Shown: positions 47,832-57,589, counted from the first letter of the stretch. The stretch: DNA of 64,000 nucleotides from Nitrosospira multiformis (GCF_900110185.1 NZ_FOCT01000004.1:186001-250000); one strand, 5' to 3'. Numbers and translations: made by a program. Notes: generated by a model not told the origin, from the letters alone.

Positions 47832-49073
47832 ATGGTAAAAGAAAACAAGGCGAATGTCGCTGAAATTAAAAAAGTAGTCCTGGCATTTTCCGGGGGTCTG
47901 GATACGTCGGTAATCCTGAAGTGGCTGCAGGATACCTATCGGTGCGAAGTTGTCACCTTCACCGCTGACATTGGTCAGGGGGAGGAGGTGGAACCTGCCC
48001 GTGCAAAGGCGAAGCAGCTGGGCGTGAGGGAAATTTTTATCGACGACTTGCGTGAAGAATTCGTACGCGATTTCGTCTTTCCCATGTTTCGCGCCAATAC
48101 CATTTATGAAGGGGAGTATCTGCTCGGCACCAGCATCGCACGGCCGCTGATTGCCAAGCGCCAGATCGAAATCGCGCGGGAAACTGGTGCGGACGCCGTG
48201 TCGCACGGCGCGACCGGGAAAGGCAATGATCAGGTGCGCTTTGAACTTGGTTACTATGCGCTTCAACCGGATATCCGGGTGATTGCGCCGTGGCGCGAAT
48301 GGGACCTTACATCCCGGGAAAAGCTTCTGAAATACGCGGAGCAGCACGGCATCCCGGTGGAAATGAAGAAAAAGGAAGGCTCCCCCTACAGTATGGATGC
48401 CAACCTTCTGCACATTTCGTATGAGGGACGTATTCTCGAAGACCCTGCGCAGGAGCCGGAAGAATCGATGTGGCGCTGGAGTGTTTCGCCGGAAAAAGCA
48501 CCGGACAGTCCCGAATATATCGACCTCGAATTCAGGCAGGGCGATATCGTTGCATTGAATGGGGAAGAGCTTTCGCCGGCGCGTCTGCTCGCCAGACTCA
48601 ATGAACTGGGGGGCAAGCATGGGATAGGGCGCCTGGATCTGGTCGAAAACCGGTATGTCGGTATGAAATCCCGCGGGTGCTACGAGACTCCCGGCGGCAC
48701 GATCATGCTGCGTGCCCACCGGGCCATGGAGTCCATTACACTGGACCGTGAAGTCGCACATTTGAAAGACGAGCTTATGCCACGCTATGCCGAACTGATT
48801 TACAACGGCTATTGGTGGAGTCCCGAACACAGAATGATGCAGATGATGATCGATGCGTCACAGGCGCATGTGAACGGCTGGGTGCGGGTGAAGCTCTACA
48901 AGGGTAATGTGATTGTCGTGGGGAGAGACTCGAAAACAGATTCGCTGTTTGATCCCCATATTGCAACCTTCGAGGATGACCAGGGTGCGTACAATCAGAC
49001 GGATGCTGCCGGTTTCATCAAGTTGAATGCACTCAGGATGCGGATTGCCGCTAATTTGAGAAATCGCAAATAA
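47832..49073 (+). CDS. argG: argininosuccinate synthase
   Basis: 413 aa. N-type ATP pyrophosphatase: [15 protein letters not shown] holds the P-loop; [21 protein letters not shown] and [17 protein letters not shown] bind citrulline and aspartate. Condenses citrulline with aspartate. The last step (argH) is not in the window. A small stem (GCTGG/CCAGC, 49080-49094) follows the stop but without a T tract. Confidence 0.96.
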   Translation: MVKENKANVAEIKKVVLAFSGGLDTSVILKWLQDTYRCEVVTFTADIGQGEEVEPARAKAKQLGVREIFIDDLREEFVRDFVFPMFRANTIYEGEYLLGTSIARPLIAKRQIEIARETGADAVSHGATGKGNDQVRFELGYYALQPDIRVIAPWREWDLTSREKLLKYAEQHGIPVEMKKKEGSPYSMDANLLHISYEGRILEDPAQEPEESMWRWSVSPEKAPDSPEYIDLEFRQGDIVALNGEELSPARLLARLNELGGKHGIGRLDLVENRYVGMKSRGCYETPGGTIMLRAHRAMESITLDREVAHLKDELMPRYAELIYNGYWWSPEHRMMQMMIDASQAHVNGWVRVKLYKGNVIVVGRDSKTDSLFDPHIATFEDDQGAYNQTDAAGFIKLNALRMRIAANLRNRK

Positions 49074-49246
49074 TAGCGCTGGAATTACCAGCAGCAATGG
49101 AACAACCAAAGGTGTTGAAAGTTGTGCAAGCATCATGCAATCAGGGGCGAGCCTGTACATCTTTGATGATCATGAACAGAGCAGTGCCAGTGGGGTGGAA
49201 AGCCTACCTTATGAGAACTGCATGAGATTCTTTTGAGAAGATTGAT

Positions 49247-49732
49247 ATGCCATCATTCGATATCGTTTCCGAAGTCGACAAGCAGGAAGTTAGAAACGCG
49301 GTTGACCAGGTGAATAAGGAAGTGGGCACGCGTTTCGACTTCAAGGGTTCTGACGCCCGCGTGGAACAGGCGGATTACACGCTTACTGTTTTTGCCGATG
49401 ATGAATTCAAGCTGGACCAGGTGTTCGACATCCTGACTACCAAACTGGCCAAGCGGAATGTCGATGTGCGCTCCCTGGACAAGGGTCAGGTAGAAAAAAT
49501 CAGCGGCAACAAGGTGAAGCGGCTCGTCACGGTAAAAACCGGCGTGGAAAGTGAGTTGGCTAAGAAGATTATCAGGCTCATCAAGGACAGTAAACTCAAG
49601 GTACAAGGCAGCATTCAGGGGGATACTGTGCGCGTTTCAGGCGCAAAGCGGGATACTTTGCAAGAGGCCATCCAACTGGTCAAGAAATCGGTCACGGATT
49701 TTCCCCTGCAATTCCAGAATTTTCGCGATTGA
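49247..49732 (+). CDS. yajQ: YajQ family nucleotide-binding protein
   Basis: 161 aa: [52 protein letters not shown], and the terminal PLQFQNFRD, all family marks. Tandem ferredoxin-like folds; homologues bind c-di-GMP and RNA/nucleotides and can act on transcription. Soluble; independent of the arg genes upstream (173-bp spacer). Confidence 0.95.
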   Translation: MPSFDIVSEVDKQEVRNAVDQVNKEVGTRFDFKGSDARVEQADYTLTVFADDEFKLDQVFDILTTKLAKRNVDVRSLDKGQVEKISGNKVKRLVTVKTGVESELAKKIIRLIKDSKLKVQGSIQGDTVRVSGAKRDTLQEAIQLVKKSVTDFPLQFQNFRD

Positions 49733-49823
49733 TCAATGTTTCGATTGATCCTGAACGTTCTGATTTTCATCGCTTCTCTGCTTTCTGATTCTCCTCGTTC
49801 CCACAATTTCCCGATCAATTCGA

Positions 49824-50534
49824 TTAATTGAACCTGATCCCATTGATCCAGCGCTCATAGAGCTTGTCGGCTACACGCTGCAACCGTGATATTCGGGCAG
49901 ACAAGTTTGTTTGCATTGCCTCTGCGGACTGCACCGCGGGGCCCGGGCTCGAAGCAATTTCCTCCGCACCGTGGCTGCACCAGTCTTTCACCATTTCTTC
50001 GGTCATTTCCACATGGCACTGCAATCCCAGGTGCTTATTATCCAGTGCGAATGCCTGATTTTTACACCAGGGGCTGGAAAGCAGCAGTGTAGCGTTATCC
50101 GGAATAGTGAAAATCTCGCCATGCCAGTGGAACACCTCGCACTTTGACAGGTTCCCAAACCACTGCCGAGCTGGCTGATTATCGGCAGTGCTCGCCTCAC
50201 CCCAGCCGATTTCCTTGACCGGGCTTTTGGAAACCACTCCTCCCAGTGCCTTTGCCATTAATTGACCACCGAGACAGTGCCCTAATACAGGAATATTGTT
50301 TGCCACTGCCTGGCGGATCAACGAGAGTTCATTTCTGATCCAAGGCAAATCGTCATTTACACTCATCGGGCCTCCCATGAATACCAGGCCCCCAAATTGG
50401 CCGGCATCGGCAGGGACACTATCACCCGCATCGATTTTTATGAGTTGCCAGGGAATGGCCTGGCAATCGAGAAACGTGGCGAAATAGCCTGGCCCTTCGA
50501 TTGGAAAATGCCTGAAGATTGCGACCGGCTTCAT
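49824..50534 (-). CDS. class I glutamine amidotransferase domain protein
   Basis: 236 aa single-domain amidotransferase: nucleophile Cys87 in VLGHCLGGQL, His174 and Glu176 in CHVEMTEE, and GGPMSVND forming the oxyanion side. Resembles free-standing GuaA-N-like proteins (GMP-synthase amidotransferase-like) whose partner is unknown. 60 bp downstream of the FecR-like gene on the same strand; link to the TonB cluster is unclear. Confidence 0.88.
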   Translation of the reverse strand: MKPVAIFRHFPIEGPGYFATFLDCQAIPWQLIKIDAGDSVPADAGQFGGLVFMGGPMSVNDDLPWIRNELSLIRQAVANNIPVLGHCLGGQLMAKALGGVVSKSPVKEIGWGEASTADNQPARQWFGNLSKCEVFHWHGEIFTIPDNATLLLSSPWCKNQAFALDNKHLGLQCHVEMTEEMVKDWCSHGAEEIASSPGPAVQSAEAMQTNLSARISRLQRVADKLYERWINGIRFN

Positions 50535-50594
50535 GGATATGCATGCACTCCGCTGGCTGGCGAGTAGGAATGGGAGGAAAGGGAATCTAGATGT

Positions 50595-51122
50595 TTAGTA
50601 CCGGTCAGCTTGTCGCCAGGGGGCTACCTCGGCATCCGCAATCACCCGTTGACCGGTAACCTGGACGCCATCAAAATCCGCGCGTTCGTGCGCGCCTACG
50701 AGGTAAGTTCCGGTCTTAACCAGGATCTCCACCTGCCCATTCGCTACCGCAACGCTGCCGCCAGCGGCGCGCTTGCTGACACTGAAACGGGTGCCGGTGT
50801 CCCTGATATAGGTGGTTCCCACCTTCAGATTCAGTTTTCCGGGCTGGTTACCCCTGACATCAAAAAAGGCGTTGCCCCGCAACAGTTCAATCCCGCTGGG
50901 TTCCGTATTGGTAACAGCAACACTGCTGTCGGCATCGAGACTGATGGCGATATCGGGCGTTGCAAGAACGGTGAGCCGCTGGCCGGGAATGGTTTCATGG
51001 AGACGCGTCGTAACCGGCTTGGCAATGAACCAGGATAACAGACCGAGCCCTACGGCGATAGCTACGATGGAGCCATGTACCACGAACGGTAACCACCACC
51101 GGTCGCGGATCACGCCGGGCAT
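50595..51122 (-). CDS. membrane-anchored FecR-domain protein
   Basis: 175 aa. One N-terminal helix (~15-34: VHGSIVAIAVGLGLLSWFIA), then a FecR-type periplasmic beta domain (~45-160: LLRGNAFFDVRG, YIRDTGTRFSVSKR, SVAVANGQVEILV). Normally FecR relays ligand occupancy of a TonB-dependent receptor to an ECF sigma factor; here the N-terminal cytosolic anti-sigma part is only ~12 residues and no sigma gene is adjacent, so it may not be an anti-sigma factor. Lies 101 bp after exbD. Confidence 0.75.
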   Translation of the reverse strand: MPGVIRDRWWLPFVVHGSIVAIAVGLGLLSWFIAKPVTTRLHETIPGQRLTVLATPDIAISLDADSSVAVTNTEPSGIELLRGNAFFDVRGNQPGKLNLKVGTTYIRDTGTRFSVSKRAAGGSVAVANGQVEILVKTGTYLVGAHERADFDGVQVTGQRVIADAEVAPWRQADRY

Positions 51123-51223
51123 GCAACTATTATCCCCGCAATGACGGAGCGTTCGCCGGCGTGTCTGTCATCGCTTGAATTGACCGTAATGATATTCCTT
51201 CCGCGGCCGTGCTTCGGCAATTG

Positions 51224-51643
51224 TTATTTTTGTGAAGGGTCGGTAACGAAACCTATTCGCACCAGTCCCGCCTTTGCTGCAATAGACATCACCTGCGCTA
51301 CATGCTCGTAGTGGACATGTTTGTCGGCGCGGATATGAAGCTCGATATTGGGATTCTGCCCTACCGCTTCAGTGAACCGCGGAGCCAGTTGATCCATTGT
51401 AACCGATTCACCGTTCCAGTAAAGACTGGAGTCGTCACGCAAGGCGAATTCCACGTGATCCGGTTGAGTGATGTTTGGACTGCTCGATGCCTTCGGCAGG
51501 TCGATTTTAACGGAATGCGTGAGCAACGGCGCCGTAATGATAAAAATCACCAGCAGTACCAGCATCACGTCCACCAAGGGTACGACGTTGATTTCTGCCA
51601 TCGGGAGCTGCCGGTTACTGCTGTTCATGCTGCCGAATGCCAT
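51224..51643 (-). CDS. exbD: ExbD family biopolymer transport protein (TonB system)
   Basis: 139 aa, one membrane helix with the proton-carrying Asp in EINVVPLVDVMLVLLVIFII and a periplasmic domain ending HVHYEHVAQVMSIAAKAGLVRIGFV. Start overlaps the exbB stop by 1 bp. Second ExbD of the window; adjacency to tonB shows this pair drives TonB. Confidence 0.94.
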   Translation of the reverse strand: MAFGSMNSSNRQLPMAEINVVPLVDVMLVLLVIFIITAPLLTHSVKIDLPKASSSPNITQPDHVEFALRDDSSLYWNGESVTMDQLAPRFTEAVGQNPNIELHIRADKHVHYEHVAQVMSIAAKAGLVRIGFVTDPSQK

Positions 51644-52407
51644 TACAGCCTCCTTTCGCCCGGTGCCGCTGCGGGGGAAACCAACGGGGTAACCACCCGC
51701 AAGGAACGCTCATCGCCGGGAGCTCCGCCTGCTTTTGTTCCAACCGTGATCAGGACGAAAAGATCATGGGCAAAGGCATCGAGTCGCGCCAGCCAGATGC
51801 GATTGCGTCGTCCAAATGTGTTATAGGCCAAAACCGCGGGAATTGCCACCGCCAGCCCGAGCGCTGTCATGATCAACGCTTCTCCCACGGGACCCGCTAC
51901 CTTGTCCAGCGTACCCTGGCCGGATAATCCGATTTGGATCAAGGCGTGATAGATGCCCCATACCGTGCCAAACAAGCCGATATAGGGCGCAGCCGAACCT
52001 GCGGATGCGATCACGGTGAGACCATTTTCCACCTGCGCTGCTTCCTGGTCGAGGCCATTGCGCAGTACGCGGGTGATGAATTCGCTCGCCCCACCCGCTG
52101 CCGCGAGATTTTGCAATCCGTGTTTCTCCGAATCGGCGGCTGCGTTCATTGCCAACCGGGCAAGTTGTGCAAAGGCGTTGTCATCCGAATCCTCCTTCAG
52201 CGTCGAATTTACTTCCTGCAACGAACCCGCGCTCCAGAAGCGCTTGAGAAAGGCGTCAGCCCGCTTTCCCGCCATGATATTGGAGATACCCTTGGTCAGG
52301 ATGAGATACCAGCTTGCTACAGAGAGTGCAAGCAGCAGTATGAGCACCGTCATACCGACGCCGTCGAGCTGCGCCAGAAAATTTGAAAACCCGAGACCTG
52401 TTTGCAT
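51643..52407 (-). CDS. exbB: ExbB family biopolymer transport protein (TonB system)
   Basis: 254 aa from ATG 52407 with AAGGAGA 8 nt upstream; the frame reaches 52473 but overlaps tonB. Three helices: ~18-40, ~125-148 (VIASAGSAAPYIGLFGTVWGIYHAL) and ~165-190 (EALIMTALGLAVAIPAVLAYN). Five ExbB with two ExbD form the proton channel that energises TonB. 4 bp after the tonB stop. Confidence 0.95.
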   Translation of the reverse strand: MQTGLGFSNFLAQLDGVGMTVLILLLALSVASWYLILTKGISNIMAGKRADAFLKRFWSAGSLQEVNSTLKEDSDDNAFAQLARLAMNAAADSEKHGLQNLAAAGGASEFITRVLRNGLDQEAAQVENGLTVIASAGSAAPYIGLFGTVWGIYHALIQIGLSGQGTLDKVAGPVGEALIMTALGLAVAIPAVLAYNTFGRRNRIWLARLDAFAHDLFVLITVGTKAGGAPGDERSLRVVTPLVSPAAAPGERRL

Positions 52408-52411
52408 TAGG

Positions 52412-53113
52412 TTAATCTCCTTGGAGTACAAAGTTGAAGGGTTGCAGGGCAACAGCCCGCACCGGTTGACCATTACGTACGGTGGGTGTGCAGCGCCAGG
52501 TTTTGACAGCGGTCATGGCAGCTTCGTCCAACCGTTTGAAACCGCTGCTGTTCACTACGTGCGCCACATTGACGTATCCTTTTTCATCCAGTTCCACTCT
52601 TAGCACGAGCTTTCCTTCTTCGCCGAGCCGTTTCGAAAGTGCCGGATAAGTCGGCGCATTCAAGTGGGGGCACGCGACCGATAATTCCGAGGAAAGTGAA
52701 ACCGGGCCAGCTGGCATTTGCGGTGCAGGAGCTGCTTCCACTACCGGTTCGGGTTCGGCTTCAGGCTCGGCTTCGGGTGCCGGTTCCGGCGGGGGAGGCA
52801 GTGCGACCGGCTCCCTCTCGGACAATGGGGGCGCTTTTGCAACGAGTTGCTGCGGTTGCGGTTTCTTTACAGGTTTAGGCTTAGGCTTGGGCGGAGGAGG
52901 TGGCGTTTCAGGCTTGGCCTCTTCCTTCGGCTGGGGCGAAGGAATGAAATTTACCATCAGTGTCGCTAATTGTTCCGGCGGGGGAATCAACTGTTGCTTG
53001 AACAGGAAATAAAGCAATCCGGCGTGGATCACAACGACGAACACCAGACCAGACAAGGATATGCTGCTGTGCTTCAAGGTCATTGCCTGCCCTGCGGTCT
53101 CAATACTTTCCAT
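52412..53113 (-). CDS. tonB: energy transducer TonB
   Basis: 233 aa from ATG 53113 (other in-frame starts at 53143 and 53083 are possible). One N-terminal helix with the conserved His (ISLSGLVFVVVIHAGLLYFLF), a Pro/Lys- and Pro/Glu-rich periplasm-spanning stretch (~50-140), and the C-terminal TonB domain (APTYPALSKRLGEEGKLVLRVELDEKG ... WRCTPTVRNGQPV), split by identity into beta and helix segments. Couples inner-membrane proton flow to outer-membrane receptors. Overlaps the redoxin gene 3' end. Confidence 0.94.
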   Translation of the reverse strand: MESIETAGQAMTLKHSSISLSGLVFVVVIHAGLLYFLFKQQLIPPPEQLATLMVNFIPSPQPKEEAKPETPPPPPKPKPKPVKKPQPQQLVAKAPPLSEREPVALPPPPEPAPEAEPEAEPEPVVEAAPAPQMPAGPVSLSSELSVACPHLNAPTYPALSKRLGEEGKLVLRVELDEKGYVNVAHVVNSSGFKRLDEAAMTAVKTWRCTPTVRNGQPVRAVALQPFNFVLQGD

Positions 53114-53681
53114 TCTGCTTTCCGTTCGCGGTATCGACAGCATTTCGCGCCAGCCATTCCTCGACGAGCGACTTGTTGATCAGGCCCATCTTGACCGTGC
53201 GCTGGTGTTTTTGATCATAGAAATAGGTCCGCGGTACTTCGCCGTACCAGCGGCCATCGATTTCCTGGCGCAGGCGTTCCGGCATATCCTCTGCGAAAAC
53301 CCATTGTTCGAATTTGGCCGTTCCATAGTTTCCCGCCCGGTCAGCGAGTTGAGGCATATCATCAACCGTGTCGGTAGCAATCAGTACCACATCCAGCCCG
53401 GGGTGACTCTTTTCAAGCTCACTCAGCATTTTGAGTTCGGTGGGGCAATACTGGCAGTCGAGGGACCAGAGGACGAGAATGAAAGGTTTGTTCGGCCGGG
53501 ATGCAAGCACTTGCTTGAGGCTTCCCGATGTAAAAGGGCGAATACTTTCCGCCGCGGCGACAATGTCGGCAGCACCGAGGAAGAACATCAGTATGAGTGC
53601 CATCCGAAGTACAAGACTGCCATAACTACCGGCCGAGCGATGGAGCGCCGGGGCAGATGGGAATTTCAGAGTACCAGGCAT
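53100..53681 (-). CDS. periplasmic thioredoxin-like (TlpA/redoxin) protein
   Basis: 193 aa. Hydrophobic segment ~26-43 (MALILMFFLGAADIVAAA) acts as signal peptide or anchor; the thioredoxin fold follows with FILVLWSLDCQYCPTELKML, a C-Q-Y-C redox motif four residues after Trp, unlike the usual WCxxC. Later VPRTYFYDQKHQR contains the cis-Pro. First gene of the tonB cluster, so perhaps keeps envelope proteins or metal ligands reduced; role inferred. Confidence 0.82.
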   Translation of the reverse strand: MPGTLKFPSAPALHRSAGSYGSLVLRMALILMFFLGAADIVAAAESIRPFTSGSLKQVLASRPNKPFILVLWSLDCQYCPTELKMLSELEKSHPGLDVVLIATDTVDDMPQLADRAGNYGTAKFEQWVFAEDMPERLRQEIDGRWYGEVPRTYFYDQKHQRTVKMGLINKSLVEEWLARNAVDTANGKQNGKY

Positions 53682-54166
53682 TGGTGGTAATGTAAATCTA
53701 ATTAAGAATCACTTGCAATTCAAGGCGGGATTGTACCACTAACAGTCGGCCGCACAAATATTCGAATGCAATTTCAGAATTTTTTGGTCAACTTTTCTCA
53801 ACTTTGGGAAGGAATTTTCCATATCTCCGACGACCCCGCATCCATGATAGGCAGGAAAAAGCATTATCGCAATGTGACAAATTGTCGCAGGAGCAGAAGA
53901 TAGTCCTCCGAAAAACCTCCTTAGACTCAAATGCGATGCCTGGCTTCTCGTGATACGATATGAAGCATGAGATCATGAAGATTGTATTTCTGCATACCTT
54001 GCTCAAGCCGGCCCTTGAGGGGCATACGAGTAAACTCCCCCTGGAATAAACTTCCCTTGGCATTACCTCCTTTGTTAAAACAGCTATAGTAACCCGCCAA
54101 AAGTTTGCTAACATTGCCGCCGGTGAGTTTGCTCCTGTTCTTTCATCTTCCAAGAGGCGAATCGTC
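53682..54166. other. divergent spacer between the tonB cluster and the sigma factor gene
   Basis: About 485 bp. I find no convincing frame (a 121-codon minus-strand frame at 53788-54153 has no family or SD). It must contain promoters in both directions; no Fur-like box was recognised. Confidence 0.5.
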
Positions 54167-54742
54167 CTGGCTACAAAACAGGAATTTTCGAATTTTCTGG
54201 CTGAAATCGAACGGCGCGCCTACAAGCAAGCTTTGTTTGCCATACGCGATGAACATCTTGCCCTGGATATTGTTCAGGATTCGATGATGAAGCTTGTCGA
54301 GAAGTATTCGGCCAAGCCCCTGGAAGAACTACCTCTCCTGTTTCAACGCATCCTGCAAAATACCATCCGGGATTTTTATCGTCGACAGAAAACGCGCTCA
54401 CTGTGGACGACACTGTTTTCAGCATTTATTCCTTCCGATCATGAAAAGGAAAGCGAAGATTTCGATCTGCTGGAAACTTTGCAATCCGATGCGTCATCAT
54501 CTAAGGTTAATGACCCTCACCAACAACTCGAACAGTCGCAACTTATCAATCTGCTCGAGAGGGCTATTGAAACCCTACCGGCACGTCAACGCGAGGCTTT
54601 TCTACTGCGTTACTGGGAGGAAATGGATGTTATGGAAACTGCAAAAATTATGGGGTGCTCCGAGGGGAGTGTGAAAACGCACTGCTCCCGTGCAACCCAT
54701 GCACTTGCCGCAATGTTGAAAAAACATGGAATTGGGCTATGA
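54167..54742 (+). CDS. ECF-type RNA polymerase sigma factor, apparent CTG start
   Basis: 191 aa if read from CTG 54167. Region 2 (~15-85: YKQALFAIRDEHLALDIVQDSMMKLVEKY, PLLFQRILQNTIRDFYRRQKT) and region 4 (~130-185: LPARQREAFLLRYWEEMDVMETAKIMGCSEGSVKTHCSRA) are clear. The frame is open from 54050 but has no ATG or GTG, and the only TTG (54233) lies inside region 2. AAGAGG (54152-54157) stands 9 nt before CTG 54167, which would give MATKQEFSNFLAEIERR, a natural start. Followed by DUF3619 (ATGA overlap), probably its regulator. Function: directs transcription of an unknown regulon. Confidence 0.88.
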   Translation: MATKQEFSNFLAEIERRAYKQALFAIRDEHLALDIVQDSMMKLVEKYSAKPLEELPLLFQRILQNTIRDFYRRQKTRSLWTTLFSAFIPSDHEKESEDFDLLETLQSDASSSKVNDPHQQLEQSQLINLLERAIETLPARQREAFLLRYWEEMDVMETAKIMGCSEGSVKTHCSRATHALAAMLKKHGIGL

Positions 54743-55116
54743 GTGAAACTGATGTAGGGAGGGAAGTAGCGCGGTTGCTGGATCGCGGACTCGATGACAT
54801 CAAGCTGAGCACGTTAAACCGTCTCCAATCTGCTCGCAGAGCTTCTCTGGAAAATTACCATGTGGCGGAAACAGTTGTTCGACTTGGTCAGAGCGGGCAG
54901 GTCGCTTCATCGCGAGGTGGACATCATGGTCATTCGCGAGTTGGCAAGTTGTTATCGGTGATAACATTGTTGCTGGCTTTGGCGGGTGCCATTTATTGGC
55001 AGAATTTGCAGCAGAGTGATGAGAATGAGGAAATCGAGATAATGCTGCTCGTGGATGATCTGCCGATAGATGCCTATCTGGACGATGAGTTCGGTGAATG
55101 GTTAAATCAGTCATAG
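54739..55116 (+). CDS. DUF3619 family protein, probable regulator of the adjacent sigma factor
   Basis: 125 aa from ATG 54739 (overlap with the sigma factor stop). Cytosolic helical N-terminus (LDRGLDDIKLSTLNRLQSARRASL), one membrane helix (~71-88: LLSVITLLLALAGAIYW), acidic periplasmic tail (MLLVDDLPIDAYLDDEFGEWL). The topology (cytosolic segment, helix, tail) fits a sigma-binding membrane protein, but anti-sigma function is inferred from position only. Confidence 0.85.
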   Translation: MSETDVGREVARLLDRGLDDIKLSTLNRLQSARRASLENYHVAETVVRLGQSGQVASSRGGHHGHSRVGKLLSVITLLLALAGAIYWQNLQQSDENEEIEIMLLVDDLPIDAYLDDEFGEWLNQS

Positions 55117-55463
55117 CCATCACCTCGGCGCTGTATCTGTTACTTTCGGTCCCGGTTGAAGCAGGTCAACCTGCCTGGGAAGAATTGAAGCCGCAGCAAA
55201 AAGAGGCGTTGGCTCCGCTCGCGCAGGAGTGGAACGGGATGGACCCTGCAAAGAAGAAGAAATGGCTGGGCATTGCCAAACGCTATCCGCATATGACACC
55301 CGAGGAGCAGCACCGAACCCAGTTGCAGATGCGGGATTGGTATTCGCTGACCCCTGAACAGCGGGAGCTGGTACGTGAGAAGTATAAAACCATCAAGAAA
55401 TTACCGCCGGAAAAGCGCCAGGAAATAAAGCGCAAATGGCGTGAGCATGAGCACCAGCAATGA
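55098..55463 (+). CDS. DUF3106 family secreted protein
   Basis: 121 aa. Signal peptide (~1-22), then helical repeats with the WEELKPQQKEALAPLAQEWNGM and LTPEQRELVREKYKTIKKLPPEKRQEIKRKW pattern typical of DUF3106. Periplasmic, very basic. Overlaps DUF3619 by 19 bp; the sigma-DUF3619-DUF3106-RDD series is conserved in betaproteobacteria. Confidence 0.9.
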   Translation: MVKSVIAITSALYLLLSVPVEAGQPAWEELKPQQKEALAPLAQEWNGMDPAKKKKWLGIAKRYPHMTPEEQHRTQLQMRDWYSLTPEQRELVREKYKTIKKLPPEKRQEIKRKWREHEHQQ

Positions 55464-55603
55464 AGCATCCTACTATAGCAGCAGGTTCAATAGACAGGCA
55501 GGCGCCTCCGGTTTTCTGAGTTCTGGTTGTTTTCTGTTTTTTCTCAATACTGCACTGCAATAAGACCAATACGAAAGCTTTTCTGAATGAAATTCCCGAC
55601 ACC

Positions 55604-56020
55604 ATGAAAATTTCCGCGCCGGGATTGGGGCGGAGATTACTGAGTATGTTGTACGAATCGCTGATTCTGGTTGCGGTTCTGTTTATCGCCAGTTTCGTTT
55701 TTCATCTTGCCTTCCGGGATACCAGTTCCGTTTTTTTCCGACCCGCATTCCAGCTTTATCTGCTCGTGGTTGCAGGTATTTATTTCACCTGGTTCTGGAC
55801 TCACGGTGGACAAACATTGCCCATGCAAACCTGGAAGCTTCGTGTGATCACTGCGGATGGAAACCGCCTTAATCTGAAGCAGGCGTTCGCACGTTATCTG
55901 TTCGCCGTCATCGGCATCTTTTTGTTCGGTTGCGGGATATTGTGGGCGTTATTCGACCGGGATGGATTGTTCCTGCATGATCGGCTTGCGGGTACCCGGA
56001 TCGTGAAGATCGAGCAGTAA
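55604..56020 (+). CDS. RDD family membrane protein
   Basis: 138 aa, three to four helices: ~14-36, ~48-66 and ~100-120; the family Arg-Asp-Asp motif region reads GLGRRLLSMLYESL near the start and DRDGLFLHDRLAGTRIV at the end. Inner membrane, transport-like, function unknown. 140 bp after DUF3106; convergent with tldD. Confidence 0.9.
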   Translation: MKISAPGLGRRLLSMLYESLILVAVLFIASFVFHLAFRDTSSVFFRPAFQLYLLVVAGIYFTWFWTHGGQTLPMQTWKLRVITADGNRLNLKQAFARYLFAVIGIFLFGCGILWALFDRDGLFLHDRLAGTRIVKIEQ

Positions 56021-56128
56021 GGGACCTGGTGGAAACGTATTATGGGTCGATCGTCATCTTGCCGTGAAACCGCAGCTTCAAATCGGCCGCTTTCGATGGC
56101 TGATGATGGGGAGTACCGCCACTGAAGC

Positions 56129-57589
56129 CTACGCTGTTCCTCCCACCGTCAGTCCATCTATGCGAAGAGTGGGTTGACCCACGCCTACCGGCACGCTCTG
56201 GCCTTCCTTGCCACACGTCCCAACACCGGGATCAAGCGATAGATCGTTGCCGATCATCGAAACGCGGGTGAGTATATCGGGACCGTTGCCAATGAGGGTG
56301 GCGCCCTTCACCGGATACGAAATTTTACCGTTTTCGATCATGTAAGCTTCCGCGGCCGAAAATACGAATTTTCCGCTGGTGATATCTACCTGCCCCCCAC
56401 CGAAGTTGACCGCATATAATCCGTGCTTTACGGAAGCGATGATTTCTTCCGGAGTTTTGTCCCCATTCAGCATATAAGTATTCGTCATGCGCGGCATGGG
56501 AATGTGCGCAAATGATTCGCGTCTTGCATTTCCTGTGACGGAAACATTCATCAGCCGTGCATTCAGGCTGTCCTGCAAATAACCCTTGAGTATCCCGTTT
56601 TCAATCAGCATTGTGCACTGGGTGGGATTCCCTTCGTCATCGACATTGAGCGAGCCCCGCCGGCGTGCAATAGTGCCATCATCCACCACCGTCACTCCCG
56701 GTGCAGCCACGCGTTCGCCGATTCGGCCCGCAAATGCGGAACTCCCCTTGCGGTTGAAGTCTCCTTCCAGCCCGTGGCCAATGGCCTCATGCAACAGTAT
56801 TCCCGGCCAACCCGAACCGAGCACCACGGTCATGGTTCCGGCAGGCGCCGGTTTTGCATGCAGGTTGACGACCGCTTGGTGAACCGCTTTTGCAGCATAG
56901 TCGCGCAGCACGTCATCCGTGAAGTACGCATAGTCGAAGCGTCCTCCTCCTCCTGCAACTCCTTGCTCGCGATTACCGTTTTCCTCGGCGATAACCTGCA
57001 ATGAGAGACGTACAAGCGGGCGCACATCGGCTGCCAGAAGGCCATCACTGCGGGCAACGAGAACCACTTCGTATTCCCCTGAGAGGGAAGCCATGACCTG
57101 GATAACACGTTTGTCCAAGGCCCGCGCATAATTTTCGAGCTTTTCGAGCAAAGCCACCTTGTCCGTATCCTTAAGGCTGGCAATCGGGTCTTCAGGCAGA
57201 TAAAGCTCGCGCCCCTTGCTGCGTTTGACGGCTTGCACCGATTGCGTGACGCCATGGCGAGCGATGGCGCGCGTAGCCTGTGCGGCGGACACCAGCGCAG
57301 GCATGCTGATGTCGTCCGAATACGCAAAGGCGGTCTTGTCTCCGCTGACTGCGCGTACACCCACGCCCTGATCGATATTAAAGCTGCCGGATTTGACTAT
57401 GCCTTCTTCCAGAGCCCAGCCCTCGGCTCGGCTGTACTGAAAATACAGGTCGGCATAATCGATGCGATGCGCAAGCATCTGGCCGAACACGTTCTGTAAT
57501 CCGGTTGCATCCAGTTCATGAGGTGCAAGCAGGCAATTGTTGGCTGTCGCGAAAAGATCGTTAACCTGGATAGTCTGTTCTGTAATCAT
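56129..57589 (-). CDS. tldD: metalloprotease TldD
   Basis: 486 aa from ATG 57589; the frame reaches 57634 but the start here fits the family (E. coli 481). Zinc site [16 protein letters not shown] (HExxxH) and the conserved [17 protein letters not shown] near the C-terminus. With TldE/PmbA it degrades leader and misfolded peptides and processes microcins and CcdA; pmbA is not in the window. Follows the nitrilase gene by 41 bp, as usual in betaproteobacteria. Confidence 0.96.
   Translation of the reverse strand: MITEQTIQVNDLFATANNCLLAPHELDATGLQNVFGQMLAHRIDYADLYFQYSRAEGWALEEGIVKSGSFNIDQGVGVRAVSGDKTAFAYSDDISMPALVSAAQATRAIARHGVTQSVQAVKRSKGRELYLPEDPIASLKDTDKVALLEKLENYARALDKRVIQVMASLSGEYEVVLVARSDGLLAADVRPLVRLSLQVIAEENGNREQGVAGGGGRFDYAYFTDDVLRDYAAKAVHQAVVNLHAKPAPAGTMTVVLGSGWPGILLHEAIGHGLEGDFNRKGSSAFAGRIGERVAAPGVTVVDDGTIARRRGSLNVDDEGNPTQCTMLIENGILKGYLQDSLNARLMNVSVTGNARRESFAHIPMPRMTNTYMLNGDKTPEEIIASVKHGLYAVNFGGGQVDITSGKFVFSAAEAYMIENGKISYPVKGATLIGNGPDILTRVSMIGNDLSLDPGVGTCGKEGQSVPVGVGQPTLRIDGLTVGGTA

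Noticed and set aside
46998..48830. 610-codon minus-strand frame opposite argF and argG
   Set aside because: It lies entirely opposite two well-supported genes, spans their gap, and has no recognisable domain. Long antisense frames are expected from codon bias at this base composition.
53788..54153. 121-codon minus-strand frame before the sigma factor
   Set aside because: No SD, no family, and it covers the region expected to hold divergent promoters.
54233..54742. Sigma factor starting at TTG 54233
   Set aside because: It would delete the first half of sigma region 2, which is clearly encoded upstream in the same open frame.
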